Positions 1-8,373 of a DNA stretch of 46,854 nucleotides are shown piece by piece (position 1 is the first letter of the stretch; every line of letters starts with the position of its first letter). Position numbers and translations under genes: made by a program. The notes beneath the pieces were generated by a model, which saw nothing but the letters and a program-made list of their open reading frames with translations, made no database searches and was not told where the DNA came from. The DNA lies in NCBI GenBank assembly GCA_902627935.1, contig CACOLA010000006.1, forward strand, positions 1 through 46,854. Direction: 5' to 3'. Source of the DNA: an uncultured Pelagibacteraceae bacterium (GTDB lineage Bacteria > Pseudomonadota > Alphaproteobacteria > Pelagibacterales > Pelagibacteraceae).

Positions 1-213
1 TGGGCTGATCGGATTACCTTTGAAGAAATTGAAAAAAAAACAGGCAAAACAGAGTCTGATGTTATCAAACTAATGAGAAGATCTCTAAAACCATCATCGT
101 TCAGATTATGGAGAAAAAGGGTAAATCAAAAAAGTATAAAACATAGAAAAAAATTTGAATATTCGAGAAAACAAATAACTAGTAAAATTAAAAAAGGTGA
201 TTATCTATTATAA
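1..213 (+). CDS. DUF2805 / TIGR03643 family protein, C-terminal part
   Basis: An open frame runs from the window edge to a TAA at 211-213, so the gene starts outside and only its last 70 residues are visible. The segment VIKLMRRSLKPSSFRLWRKR is the hallmark of the small DUF2805 (TIGR03643) family of roughly 80-90 residues, so probably only a short N-terminus is missing. The family is basic and has no established biochemical role. The glutaredoxin gene starts at the very next base after the stop, which suggests co-transcription. The family call is from recognition of the motif; function is unknown. Confidence 0.8.
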   Translation, partial: WADRITFEEIEKKTGKTESDVIKLMRRSLKPSSFRLWRKRVNQKSIKHRKKFEYSRKQITSKIKKGDYLL

Positions 214-468
214 ATGAAAAAAATTACAATTTATACAGGGCCTTCGTGTAATTACTGTGAGGCCGCGAAAAGATTATTAAAAAGAAATAACGCGTCATAT
301 AATGAAATTAACATTGGTACAGTAGATGGTGCGATGGATGAGATGATAAAAAAAGCAAATGGAAAAAGAACAATACCTCAAATATTTTTTGATGATCATC
401 ATGTTGGTGGTTACGATGAGATTCGAGCTTTGGAAAAAGAAAATAAATTATTAGATTTACTAAAATAA
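214..468 (+). CDS. grxC: Glutaredoxin 3 (GrxC type)
   Basis: This 84-residue cytosolic thiol-disulfide oxidoreductase reduces protein disulfides and glutathionylated proteins using glutathione. The dithiol active site CNYC lies at residues 12-15, followed by the family's TIPQIFF segment (cis-Pro loop) and a GG-Y-DE glutathione-binding stretch near residues 65-69. The length is normal for bacterial Grx3. The ATG directly abuts the stop of the DUF2805 gene and no separate promoter space exists, so the two are probably one transcript. The gene converges on msrB with only 2 bases between the stops, which puts two thiol-redox genes side by side. Confidence 0.95.
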   Translation: MKKITIYTGPSCNYCEAAKRLLKRNNASYNEINIGTVDGAMDEMIKKANGKRTIPQIFFDDHHVGGYDEIRALEKENKLLDLLK

Positions 469-470
469 AT

Positions 471-839
471 TTATTTTGGTTTGAAAGTTAAACAAATACC
501 ATTATTACAATATCTTTTACCTGTAGGTTGAGGTCCATCATCAAATATATGACCGTGGTGTGCATTGCAATTTTTACAATGATACTCCGTTCTAGCATAA
601 CCTAATAAATGATCTGTTTTTGTCTCAAAGACTTCAGGTAATGATTGAAAAAATGATGGCCATCCTGATCCACTTTCATATTTTGTTTTAGAGTCAAATA
701 ATTTTGTTCCACAGTTTGCGCAATGATAACTTCCTTCACGTTTTTCATTATTTAGTTCGCTTGTACCGGGGGGTTCTGTTCCATCCTCAAACATAACTAA
801 TTTTTGTTCTGCAGAAAGATTTGAATTTTTTTTAGTCAT
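471..839 (-). CDS. msrB: Peptide-methionine (R)-S-oxide reductase MsrB
   Basis: MsrB repairs R-methionine sulfoxide in proteins. The start is taken at 839 (MTKKNSNLS...), giving 122 residues; a longer frame to 923 would run into the upstream deacetylase gene and adds residues unlike the family. Visible signatures are the two zinc CxxC pairs (CANC and CKNC), SGSGWPSF, and the C-terminal catalytic segment KRYCNNGICLTF, in which the first Cys is the nucleophile. A second Cys four residues later is the only non-zinc candidate for a resolving cysteine. The start lies 4 bases after the stop of the deacetylase gene, as the last gene of a five-gene run. No signal peptide is seen, so a cytosolic enzyme is expected. 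Confidence 0.93.
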   Translation of the reverse strand: MTKKNSNLSAEQKLVMFEDGTEPPGTSELNNEKREGSYHCANCGTKLFDSKTKYESGSGWPSFFQSLPEVFETKTDHLLGYARTEYHCKNCNAHHGHIFDDGPQPTGKRYCNNGICLTFKPK

Positions 840-843
840 AAAT

Positions 844-1737
844 CTATAATAACTTAGCACACGATTGATGCAAAAAAGAATGTAATTCAACAAGTTTATT
901 AAAATTTTTGTTGTAACCGCCACCTAAAACACCACAAAGAGGTATTCCTTTTGAAAAAAAATTTTCTGTTACAATTTCATCTCTTTTTTTAATTCCATCA
1001 TCAGAAATTTTTAATTTACCCAATCTATCGTTAAAATGAATATCAACTCCTGCAATGTAAAAAACAAAATCGAAATTCTTTTCATTTAATTGATTTAAGT
1101 AAAAACCAAGTATTTTTAAATATTCTTTATCCTCCATGTCGTTTTCAAGCTCTACATCGCAGTCACTTACTGATTTTTTTGCTGGATAATTTGATTTTGA
1201 ATGCATACTAAAAGTGAATACGTTATTATTATTCCTAAATATGTCAGCACTACCATTACCCTGATGCACATCTAAATCGATAATTAATATTCTTCCAGCT
1301 AAACCTCGATCTAACAAATATTGGGCAGCTACGGCTACATCATTAAATACACAATAACCTGCCCCACCATCAAAATTTGCATGATGACTTCCACCAGCTG
1401 TATTACATGCAACCCCATTTTTAATTGCAAGTTTTGCGGTAAGGACTGTTCCGCCGGTTGCAACTAAAGATCTTCTAATTACACTATCAATTAAAGGGAA
1501 ACCAATTTTTTTTATTACATTTTGATCTAGTGTTTTTTCCTTTATATGCTTGATATAGTTCTCTGAGTGAACTCTTTTTAAAGTTTCTTCAGAACATGCG
1601 TATGGTTTATGAAATTTATCAACTATTTTTTTTTCAATTAGATAATTTGCAAGTTCACCGAATTTATTAATTGGGAATTTATGATTATCACCAATTTTTG
1701 CAAAATAATCCCTATGATTTACAACTGATAATTCCAT
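844..1737 (-). CDS. Class IV (HDAC11-like) histone deacetylase family hydrolase
   Basis: This is a 297-residue zinc-dependent deacylase of the arginase/deacetylase fold. All expected active-site residues are present: tandem His 118-119 (GSHHANFDGG), zinc ligands Asp156 and His158 (DLDVHQGNG), Asp232 (AGVDIHFNDRLG), and the transition-state Tyr275 (LGGGY). The segment DRLGKLKISDDGIKKRDE is typical of the class IV branch that includes eukaryotic HDAC11. Bacterial members act on acyl-amines or acyl-lysine; the substrate here cannot be read from sequence. The gene lies 2 bases after the hydroxyacid dehydrogenase and 4 bases before msrB. Its position beside an amino-acid oxidoreductase suggests a small-molecule N-acyl substrate, which is inference. 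Confidence 0.88.
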   Translation of the reverse strand: MELSVVNHRDYFAKIGDNHKFPINKFGELANYLIEKKIVDKFHKPYACSEETLKRVHSENYIKHIKEKTLDQNVIKKIGFPLIDSVIRRSLVATGGTVLTAKLAIKNGVACNTAGGSHHANFDGGAGYCVFNDVAVAAQYLLDRGLAGRILIIDLDVHQGNGSADIFRNNNNVFTFSMHSKSNYPAKKSVSDCDVELENDMEDKEYLKILGFYLNQLNEKNFDFVFYIAGVDIHFNDRLGKLKISDDGIKKRDEIVTENFFSKGIPLCGVLGGGYNKNFNKLVELHSFLHQSCAKLL

Positions 1738-1739
1738 AA

Positions 1740-2690
1740 TTACTCAATCACACGGATTGGCTTACCCGAAGCGCAAGCTTCAAGGGACTCAATCATTTGA
1801 CTATAATACACATTATAATTTTCTACAGTCACATATCCTAAATGTGGTGTTAATAAAGCATTTGGCAAAAATCTTAATTTATTATTTTCTGGTAATGGTT
1901 CTTTTTCATACACATCTATTCCAGCCCCAGCAATTACGTTTGTTGATAATGCAATAATTAAATCATCTTCATTTATTATTGGCCCGCGAGAAGTATTAAT
2001 TATAAAAGCTGTCTTTTTCATCTTATCTAGTTCCTTCAAGGTAATACAATTTTTATATCTTTCTCCACCTTGAACATGTATGGACAGAAAATCTGAGTTT
2101 GAAATTAAATCTTCTTTACTACAAGGTAAAACATCTAAATCTTTGCACGTCTCTAGATTAAGGTTTTCACTCCAAGCCATTACTTGCATACCAAAAGCTT
2201 TACCTATCTTTGCTACTTGTGATCCTACTTTTCCAAGCCCAATGAGTCCAAGAATTTTTCCTTTAAGTTCGACACCAACAGTTGTTTGCCAATAGCCTTG
2301 ATACATATTGTCTATTTCTTCTTTAATATTTCTAGCTAATCCAAGAATTAAAGCCCATGTTAATTCTGGGGTAGGATTAAGGTTGCTTTCTGTACCACTA
2401 ACAATAATTTTTCTTTTTTTTGTAGCATTTAAATCAATAGATTTGTTTCTTAATCCACTGGTGACTATAAATTTTAGTTTACTTAAATTTTCTATTATAT
2501 TTTTTGTAATTGGCGTTCTTTCTCTCATGACTAGTAATGCTTCAAAGTCACTCAATTTATCTATTAAATCATCCTCATTCTCAAATGGTTCACTAAAAAT
2601 TTTAATTTCATATTTTCCTGATAATTTCTCTAAATCAACAAATTGTTGAGAAACATTTTGATAATCATCTAATATTGCAACTTTAAGCAT
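1740..2690 (-). CDS. D-2-hydroxyacid dehydrogenase (NAD-dependent)
   Basis: This 316-residue cytosolic oxidoreductase interconverts 2-oxoacids and D-2-hydroxyacids. The Rossmann motif GLGKVG is at residues 151-156. The catalytic trio is visible: Arg235 in NTSRGPII, Glu264 in DVYEKEPLP, and His283 in LLTPHLGYVT. Length and domain order fit the D-isomer-specific 2-hydroxyacid dehydrogenase family. Substrate specificity (glyoxylate, phosphoglycerate, lactate or others) cannot be assigned; it lacks the C-terminal ACT domain of the long SerA type. The start overlaps the end of the DMT transporter gene by 8 bases, which points to translational coupling within the 471-4821 operon. Confidence 0.9.
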   Translation of the reverse strand: MLKVAILDDYQNVSQQFVDLEKLSGKYEIKIFSEPFENEDDLIDKLSDFEALLVMRERTPITKNIIENLSKLKFIVTSGLRNKSIDLNATKKRKIIVSGTESNLNPTPELTWALILGLARNIKEEIDNMYQGYWQTTVGVELKGKILGLIGLGKVGSQVAKIGKAFGMQVMAWSENLNLETCKDLDVLPCSKEDLISNSDFLSIHVQGGERYKNCITLKELDKMKKTAFIINTSRGPIINEDDLIIALSTNVIAGAGIDVYEKEPLPENNKLRFLPNALLTPHLGYVTVENYNVYYSQMIESLEACASGKPIRVIE

Positions 2691-3576
2691 TTTTAATTTC
2701 CTTATTTGATAGAAACAAACCTAATATAATTAAAATTGCTCCAATCAAGTGAAAAAATTGAAATTGCTCGTTATAGAAATAAATTGCCATTATTGTACTA
2801 AATAGCGGGATTAGAGATAAAAAAATCCCAGCTCTATTTGCTCCTATTATTGAAACAGCTCCAGCCCAGCAATAATAAGATCCTATACTTGGAAACAAAG
2901 CTAGAAAAAAAAGAATGTAAATTAAATCTATATTAAAATTTATTTTCTGCCCTTGTGAAAACTCATAAAAAAATTGCGGAAAAATAAAAATTAATCCAAA
3001 TGTACATAAAATATGAACTAAAGTTAAAAGTGGTAAGGTAAATTTTTTCTTTTTAAGAAAAGAAGAATACAAACCCCATGAAATCACTCCTCCAATCATA
3101 ATTAAGTCACCTTTATTAAAGTTTAAAGAAAGAATTAAATCTAAATTTAGTTTTGTAATAATTGATAGAATTCCTAGAGTAGAAATAATTAGTCCTAAAA
3201 TTTGAAATTTATTGGTTCTTTCAATTTTAAGAATAAAACATATTAAAATTATAATTGCGGGAATAGCAGTATTAAAAAGTGATGCATTTATTACTTGTGT
3301 ATGAACTAATGATAAATAAGTAAATGAATTAAATAGCCCGACACTTGTTAATGCTAGAAAAAGCAATATGGGTAAATTTTTTAAAATTACATCTTTTGAT
3401 CTTTTAATTTCTTTAAAAGTAAAAGGTATCAATATTATCCACACCAAAGACCATCTAAAAAAAACTAATGACATAGGAGGAATGTCTGTAAGAAACGCAA
3501 ATTTTCCAACCATAAAATTACCTGCCCAAAATAATGTTGCACAAACCAACATTATATATGCTTTAATATTTAGCAT
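2683..3576 (-). CDS. DMT-superfamily EamA-type permease
   Basis: A 297-residue inner-membrane protein with about ten hydrophobic segments arranged as two EamA repeats, which is the usual drug/metabolite transporter layout. The N-terminus (MLVCATLFWAGNFMVGKFA) matches the family's first helix with its W-x-x-N-F pattern. Members commonly export amino acids, their metabolites or amphiphilic compounds, though some import; the substrate is not readable. It sits 3 bases after a DadA-like oxidoreductase and overlaps a 2-hydroxyacid dehydrogenase by 8 bases, so a substrate related to amino, oxo or hydroxy acids is plausible but inferred. Confidence 0.9.
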   Translation of the reverse strand: MLNIKAYIMLVCATLFWAGNFMVGKFAFLTDIPPMSLVFFRWSLVWIILIPFTFKEIKRSKDVILKNLPILLFLALTSVGLFNSFTYLSLVHTQVINASLFNTAIPAIIILICFILKIERTNKFQILGLIISTLGILSIITKLNLDLILSLNFNKGDLIMIGGVISWGLYSSFLKKKKFTLPLLTLVHILCTFGLIFIFPQFFYEFSQGQKINFNIDLIYILFFLALFPSIGSYYCWAGAVSIIGANRAGIFLSLIPLFSTIMAIYFYNEQFQFFHLIGAILIILGLFLSNKEIKNA

Positions 3577-3579
3577 ATA

Positions 3580-4821
3580 TTAACTAAATCTTACTGAGCT
3601 ATAAGGATCTAAATTTAAATTTGTATTTTCTTTAGCAATCATTCCTGAAACAATTTTTCCAGAAATTGGTCCGAGTGTCCAGCCTAAATGGTGGTGTCCA
3701 AAACAATAAAATACATTTTTATAATTTTTTGAGGGTCCCATTACTGGTAAAAAGTCTGGTAATGTAGGTCTGAAACCTAACCATTCATCTTCATGCTCTG
3801 GTAAATCTCCGAGCATATATTTTGCATTGTTAATCAAATTTTTAATTCTTGACTTCGATAATGGATTTTCTAATCCCCCAAATTCAACCGTTCCAACAAC
3901 TCTTAGTCCCTGTTCCATCGGAGTAATACCAAACCCTCTATTGGAAAATATTACTGGTCTTGATAAAAGATTATCACAATTTTTAAAATGGACATGATAT
4001 CCTCTTTCAGTATCTAAAGGGATACTTTCTCCTAGGTTATCTGTAAGTTTTTTTGAAAAAGCCCCACATGTAATTACAATTTTATCAAATTCATATTCTC
4101 GAAGAACAGTTTTAAATATTGGTTTCTCATTTTTAAACTCTATATTTTTAATATTTTTCTTCTCAAATTTTCCATTTTTTTTTAAAAATAATTCAAATAA
4201 TTTTAAAAGAATTTTTCTTGGGTTTCGAGCATGTCTTGCATATGGATAATAAACTCCTGCGTGATAAAAAGGTTTTATCTTTGGCTCTAAATCGTGTATC
4301 TCTTTTTTACTAACTAATTGTTGTTTTACTCCTAGCTCTTCTCTAACTTTAATTTCAAGCTCTCTGCTTTTTAAGTCTTGATCATTCCAGATATATAATA
4401 TTCCTTTGCTTTCAACTAATCCCTCTAAATCTATTTCATCAAATAATTCATCATAAGCCGGTAGTGCAAGATTTAAAATTTGATGCATATATTTTGCTGT
4501 ATGCATCATTTTATTCTTTGAAGTATTCATTATAAATTTGATGAACCAAGGTATCATTTTAGGAACGTAGTTCCATTTGAGTGCTAAAGGGCCAGTGGAA
4601 CTTAATAACATTGCTGGTACATCTGCTAATATATCAGTTCTATTAAGAGAGAGTGAGGCATATGGTGAAAAATGACCTGCATTTCCATAAGAAGCAACGT
4701 GACTCCCCGGCTCTTCTCTATCAAATAAAGTTACCTCAAAACCTTTTTTTTGAAGAAATAACGCGTTAGAGACTCCTTGAATACCAGCTCCCACAATGCC
4801 AATTCTTAATTTATTGCTCAT
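3580..4821 (-). CDS. FAD-dependent amino-acid oxidoreductase (DadA-like)
   Basis: A 413-residue flavoprotein of the D-amino-acid oxidase/dehydrogenase family. The N-terminal dinucleotide-binding motif GAGIQG is at residues 11-16, followed by an acidic residue (LFDRE) closing the Rossmann fold. The segment SYGNAGHFSPYA corresponds to the conserved flavin-contact region, and the C-terminal GFRPTLPDFLPVMGP and HHLGWTLGP segments match D-amino-acid dehydrogenases. These enzymes deaminate D-amino acids to 2-oxoacids and pass electrons to the quinone pool, but related oxidases act on glycine, sarcosine or hydroxyproline, so the exact substrate is open. It is the first gene of a co-directional five-gene cluster. 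The gene symbol is withheld because orthology to dadA is not proven. Confidence 0.87.
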   Translation of the reverse strand: MSNKLRIGIVGAGIQGVSNALFLQKKGFEVTLFDREEPGSHVASYGNAGHFSPYASLSLNRTDILADVPAMLLSSTGPLALKWNYVPKMIPWFIKFIMNTSKNKMMHTAKYMHQILNLALPAYDELFDEIDLEGLVESKGILYIWNDQDLKSRELEIKVREELGVKQQLVSKKEIHDLEPKIKPFYHAGVYYPYARHARNPRKILLKLFELFLKKNGKFEKKNIKNIEFKNEKPIFKTVLREYEFDKIVITCGAFSKKLTDNLGESIPLDTERGYHVHFKNCDNLLSRPVIFSNRGFGITPMEQGLRVVGTVEFGGLENPLSKSRIKNLINNAKYMLGDLPEHEDEWLGFRPTLPDFLPVMGPSKNYKNVFYCFGHHHLGWTLGPISGKIVSGMIAKENTNLNLDPYSSVRFS

Positions 4822-4871
4822 AGAAAAAGTATACTGTTTTTTTCATAAAATAATTAAGCGACAAATTATAC

Positions 4872-5996
4872 TTATGCTATCGATTGCTCACTATGAATTT
4901 TTGCACTCATTACTATGCCAAAACCAATCATAGTTGCTAACATTGATGAACCGCCATAAGACATTATTGGTAATGGAGAACCAACAATAGGTAGTAATCC
5001 CAAGACCATACTCATGTTTATTACAATATAAACAAACATTGACGCACCAAAACTATAACAAAAAATTTTAGCAAAATAACTTCTCGAAATCACACCTGTT
5101 CTTATAATTCTGTATATAATTATCGTATATATCAATAAAAGAAATACTGACCCAAAAAATCCAAATTCCTCAGAAAAAAGTGTGAATATAAAATCTGTAT
5201 GTTTTTCAGGAAGAAATTCAAGGTAACTTTGCGTTCCTTTTAAAAATCCTTTTCCAAAAAGGCCACCTGAACCTACAGCAATTTTAGATTGTATAATTTG
5301 ATATCCTGCTCCAAGAGGATCTCTATCAGGATTTAAGAAAGTCAAAACTCTAAGTTTTTGATAAGGCTTTAAAAAGGAAATTATAAAAGGCAATGAAATA
5401 ACTGTTATTAAAAAAGAATAAAAAAAATATTTGTGATTTAACCCAGCAAACCATAATACTATGATACCACTTATTGAAATTAATAATGAAGTACCTAAAT
5501 CAGGTTGAATTATAACTAAACTCATTGGTAAGAAAATTATAATTAAAGATATTATTACAGAGTAAAATGAATTTACATTTTCTAATCTTTTTCTATGAAA
5601 AAATTTCGCCAAACAAAGTATAATACATATCTTCATGAGTTCTGATGGTTGTATATTTATAAAATATAAATCAATCCATCTCTGAGAGCCTGAAGCTGTT
5701 ATGCCAAAATTAATTGTCCACACTAACATTATAACAACTATCAAATAACCTAAATAACCGATAGTAAACCAATATCTGATATTTAAGAATGAGATTAATA
5801 TCATTAAAAAAGTAAATATTATGAATTTAAGAAAATGACTTTTTGTATGAAACAATAACTCACCACCATCTGTGGAGTACATTGTAGCAAGACTAATCAA
5901 GCCTAATAATAATATACAAAGAAATAAAATGTAATCAAAGTTTCTTACTTTTTGAAGTATATTATTTTTATTTTCTAATTTACTGTGTAAATACAT
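4872..5996 (-). CDS. rodA: RodA (MrdB), SEDS peptidoglycan glycosyltransferase
   Basis: A polytopic 374-residue inner-membrane protein with about ten hydrophobic helices. RodA polymerises lipid II into glycan strands during cell elongation, working with PBP2. The essential acidic residue of SEDS proteins is present in EKHTDFIFTLFSEEFG, and the family motif PLPIMSYGGSSML is near the C-terminus. The ATG abuts the stop of the PBP2 gene with no gap. It is the last gene of the leuA-mreBCD-mrdA-rodA run. Length matches the family (about 370 residues). Confidence 0.96.
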   Translation of the reverse strand: MYLHSKLENKNNILQKVRNFDYILFLCILLLGLISLATMYSTDGGELLFHTKSHFLKFIIFTFLMILISFLNIRYWFTIGYLGYLIVVIMLVWTINFGITASGSQRWIDLYFINIQPSELMKICIILCLAKFFHRKRLENVNSFYSVIISLIIIFLPMSLVIIQPDLGTSLLISISGIIVLWFAGLNHKYFFYSFLITVISLPFIISFLKPYQKLRVLTFLNPDRDPLGAGYQIIQSKIAVGSGGLFGKGFLKGTQSYLEFLPEKHTDFIFTLFSEEFGFFGSVFLLLIYTIIIYRIIRTGVISRSYFAKIFCYSFGASMFVYIVINMSMVLGLLPIVGSPLPIMSYGGSSMLATMIGFGIVMSAKIHSEQSIA

Positions 5997-7874
5997 TTAA
6001 ATATCCAAATATTTTTTATTTTGAAAATTTTTTCTTAACTCATGGCGATCAATTATTTTTTTAAATAATTTTTTTGCTAAAGGTGCTGCAACTGTTCCTC
6101 CTGATCCACCATGCTCTATTAAGATACTAATTGCATATCTTGGATTTTGGTAAGGACCAAAGGCAACATATAAAGCATGATCTCTCTCTTCATAAGGTAT
6201 TTCAACAGTTTTTAAATCAAGCTCACGATCTTTTTCAGTTATTCTTTTAACTTGGGCAGTTCCAGTTTTTCCTGCAAATTGATATTTAGGATCATCTATC
6301 CGAGATTTAAAAGAAGTACCTCTAATCTCATTAGTTGAACTAAACATCGCATCTTGAATAAATCGAATATTTTTTGAATTTTTTACAAGTGAACTAAATT
6401 TGTCTTTTTTGATATCTTCTTTGTCTCTCAAAATTAATTCTGGATAAATCTTATGACCTCCATTTGCAATTTGAGCTGTCATTAGACATAGCTGGATAGG
6501 TGTAGTTTGAATATAACCTTGACCAATACCGGTAATAATTGTTTCACCAAGAAGCCAATTTCTACCTAATGCATTTTTTTTCCAATAAGTGCTCGGTATT
6601 AGACCATTTTTTTCATTGTTAAATAATTTACCAAAAACTTTTTCCCCTAAGCCAAATTTTTTAGCAGTTTCACTTAATTTATCAACGCCAAGTCTTCTTG
6701 CAACTTCATAGAAGTATGTATCACATGACTGTTTCATCGCTTCTCTCATGTTCATATATCCATGACCCTCTTTTTTCCAACAATGATAAGTTTGTCCATA
6801 TAATTCAAATGGATGATCATGGCCCTTGCAATGAACTGTAAAGTTTGTACTAACAATTTCATTTTCAAGCGCAGATAATGCTACAATTGGTTTAATAGTA
6901 GATCCTGGAGAATAATTTCCTGATATAGATTTGTTCACTAGAGGTTTCATAGGATTATTTCTAATTAGTTGCCAATCATCTTGGCTTATCCCGAAAACAA
7001 AAGCATTTGGATCAAAAGAAGGTGAAGAGTGCATTGCAATTACATGACCTGTAAAAATGTCCATAGCGCATATTGAGCCCGCCTTATCAACTAACAACTC
7101 ATTAGTAAGTTTTTGAACCTCCGTATCAACAGTTAATTTAACTGTTTTGCCCTGATCACCCTGTTGGAATGCTAATTGACTAATTCTTCTTCCATATGCA
7201 TTCACCTCATATCTCTCGATAGAATTACTTCCTATCAAATCTTCTTCAAAAGTCTTTTCTAAACCTATTTTTCCTACTTTTAATCCTTGAACAAATTTTT
7301 CTTTAATGATCTCACTGGATAAAATATCATTCTCGTTTGCTTGGCTAACATAACCTAATATATGCGTAAAGTTTTCTTTGTATGGATAATTTCTTGAAAT
7401 AGAAATAATTGGTTTTACGCCGTTTAAATCATACAAATTATTATTTATTTTAGAAAAATTTTTCCAACTTAAATTATCTGCTACAATAAGAGTCTCCCAA
7501 GGTTTAATCTTATTTTTTTTCTTTAAAAGTTTTTGAAACTGTTTATCGGATAATTCTAAAATATTTTTAATTCGGTTCATTGTATATCTAAAATCATCCA
7601 CTTGTTCAGGAATTAAATGAAGCTGATAAGCCTCGAAATTCCCAGCTATTACATTTCCAAAGTAATCCTTAAAGTCACCTCGTACAGGTGGGAGTTTCCA
7701 TTCTCTTATTCTATTTTTATCAGAAAGTGTCAGATATTTCTTATTTTCTCTAACTTGCAAAAAAAATAGCCTGCTAACAATGCATCCTAGAATAATTATT
7801 TTAGCAGTGGCCAGAATAAACATTCTTCTATTTATTGAACTTAACTTAATTACATTATCGCTTTGATCAATCAT
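5997..7874 (-). CDS. mrdA: Penicillin-binding protein 2 (MrdA)
   Basis: A 625-residue class B PBP, the DD-transpeptidase of the elongasome. Order of parts: short cytosolic N-terminus, one membrane anchor (about residues 17-40), periplasmic dimerisation/pedestal region, then the transpeptidase domain. The active-site Ser325-x-x-Lys328 (GSTIK), Ser383-Cys-Asp385 (the SxN equivalent) and Lys536-Thr-Gly are all present. Cys349 and Cys365 lie in the PBP2-type insertion between the first two motifs. The start overlaps the mreD end by 8 bases and the stop touches rodA. The neighbours and domain order make this PBP2 rather than the division enzyme FtsI. Confidence 0.96.
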   Translation of the reverse strand: MIDQSDNVIKLSSINRRMFILATAKIIILGCIVSRLFFLQVRENKKYLTLSDKNRIREWKLPPVRGDFKDYFGNVIAGNFEAYQLHLIPEQVDDFRYTMNRIKNILELSDKQFQKLLKKKNKIKPWETLIVADNLSWKNFSKINNNLYDLNGVKPIISISRNYPYKENFTHILGYVSQANENDILSSEIIKEKFVQGLKVGKIGLEKTFEEDLIGSNSIERYEVNAYGRRISQLAFQQGDQGKTVKLTVDTEVQKLTNELLVDKAGSICAMDIFTGHVIAMHSSPSFDPNAFVFGISQDDWQLIRNNPMKPLVNKSISGNYSPGSTIKPIVALSALENEIVSTNFTVHCKGHDHPFELYGQTYHCWKKEGHGYMNMREAMKQSCDTYFYEVARRLGVDKLSETAKKFGLGEKVFGKLFNNEKNGLIPSTYWKKNALGRNWLLGETIITGIGQGYIQTTPIQLCLMTAQIANGGHKIYPELILRDKEDIKKDKFSSLVKNSKNIRFIQDAMFSSTNEIRGTSFKSRIDDPKYQFAGKTGTAQVKRITEKDRELDLKTVEIPYEERDHALYVAFGPYQNPRYAISILIEHGGSGGTVAAPLAKKLFKKIIDRHELRKNFQNKKYLDI

Positions 7875-8373
7875 TTATAGCCTTTAGATAATAATTCAAA
7901 AGCATTGAAGAGGGAATATACAATAAAAAAGTAAAAAAATTATTTATGATATAGAACATAATATTTAAATCATAAGAAAAAAATAGAAACAAAATTGAAT
8001 AATTTATTGAGTTAATTAAACTTATTACGAATAAAAAATAAAACCAATCTTTTATCAAATGAGGTCTTATTGTTATATTTCTTAGATAAGATGCAAATAT
8101 ACAAACTACTATGTATGAAAAAGAACTTATTCCCAATGGCAGCCCAACAACTGTATCGTTAATTAAACCAGCAATAAAGACTAAAAGATAATCAAATTTA
8201 TTATATTCTTTAAGAGCAAAATAAAAAATTAATATAAAAGGAAAATTGAAAGAGAAGTAATCTATATTTAAATAATTTAGATCAAATTCATTCAATACAG
8301 ATATGAACAAAATAATAATTGGTAGCCAAGTATAAATTTTATAAATATAATTTTTCTTTTCAAATTTAATCAT
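7867..8373 (-). CDS. mreD: Rod shape-determining protein MreD
   Basis: A 168-residue, very hydrophobic protein with about five to six membrane helices. MreD is a small inner-membrane part of the elongasome that links MreC to RodA/PBP2. Sequence conservation in MreD is low, so the call rests on size, topology, the VGLPLGISSFSYIVV segment near mid-protein (family-like PxGxxxxxY pattern) and its place between mreC and mrdA. It overlaps both neighbours by 8 bases, which points to translational coupling through mreC-mreD-mrdA. Confidence 0.88.
   Translation of the reverse strand: MIKFEKKNYIYKIYTWLPIIILFISVLNEFDLNYLNIDYFSFNFPFILIFYFALKEYNKFDYLLVFIAGLINDTVVGLPLGISSFSYIVVCIFASYLRNITIRPHLIKDWFYFLFVISLINSINYSILFLFFSYDLNIMFYIINNFFTFLLYIPSSMLLNYYLKAIND

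Noticed and set aside
840-923. Upstream extension of msrB into the deacetylase gene
   Set aside because: The extra 28 residues would overlap the 3' end of a well-supported gene and have no MsrB similarity.
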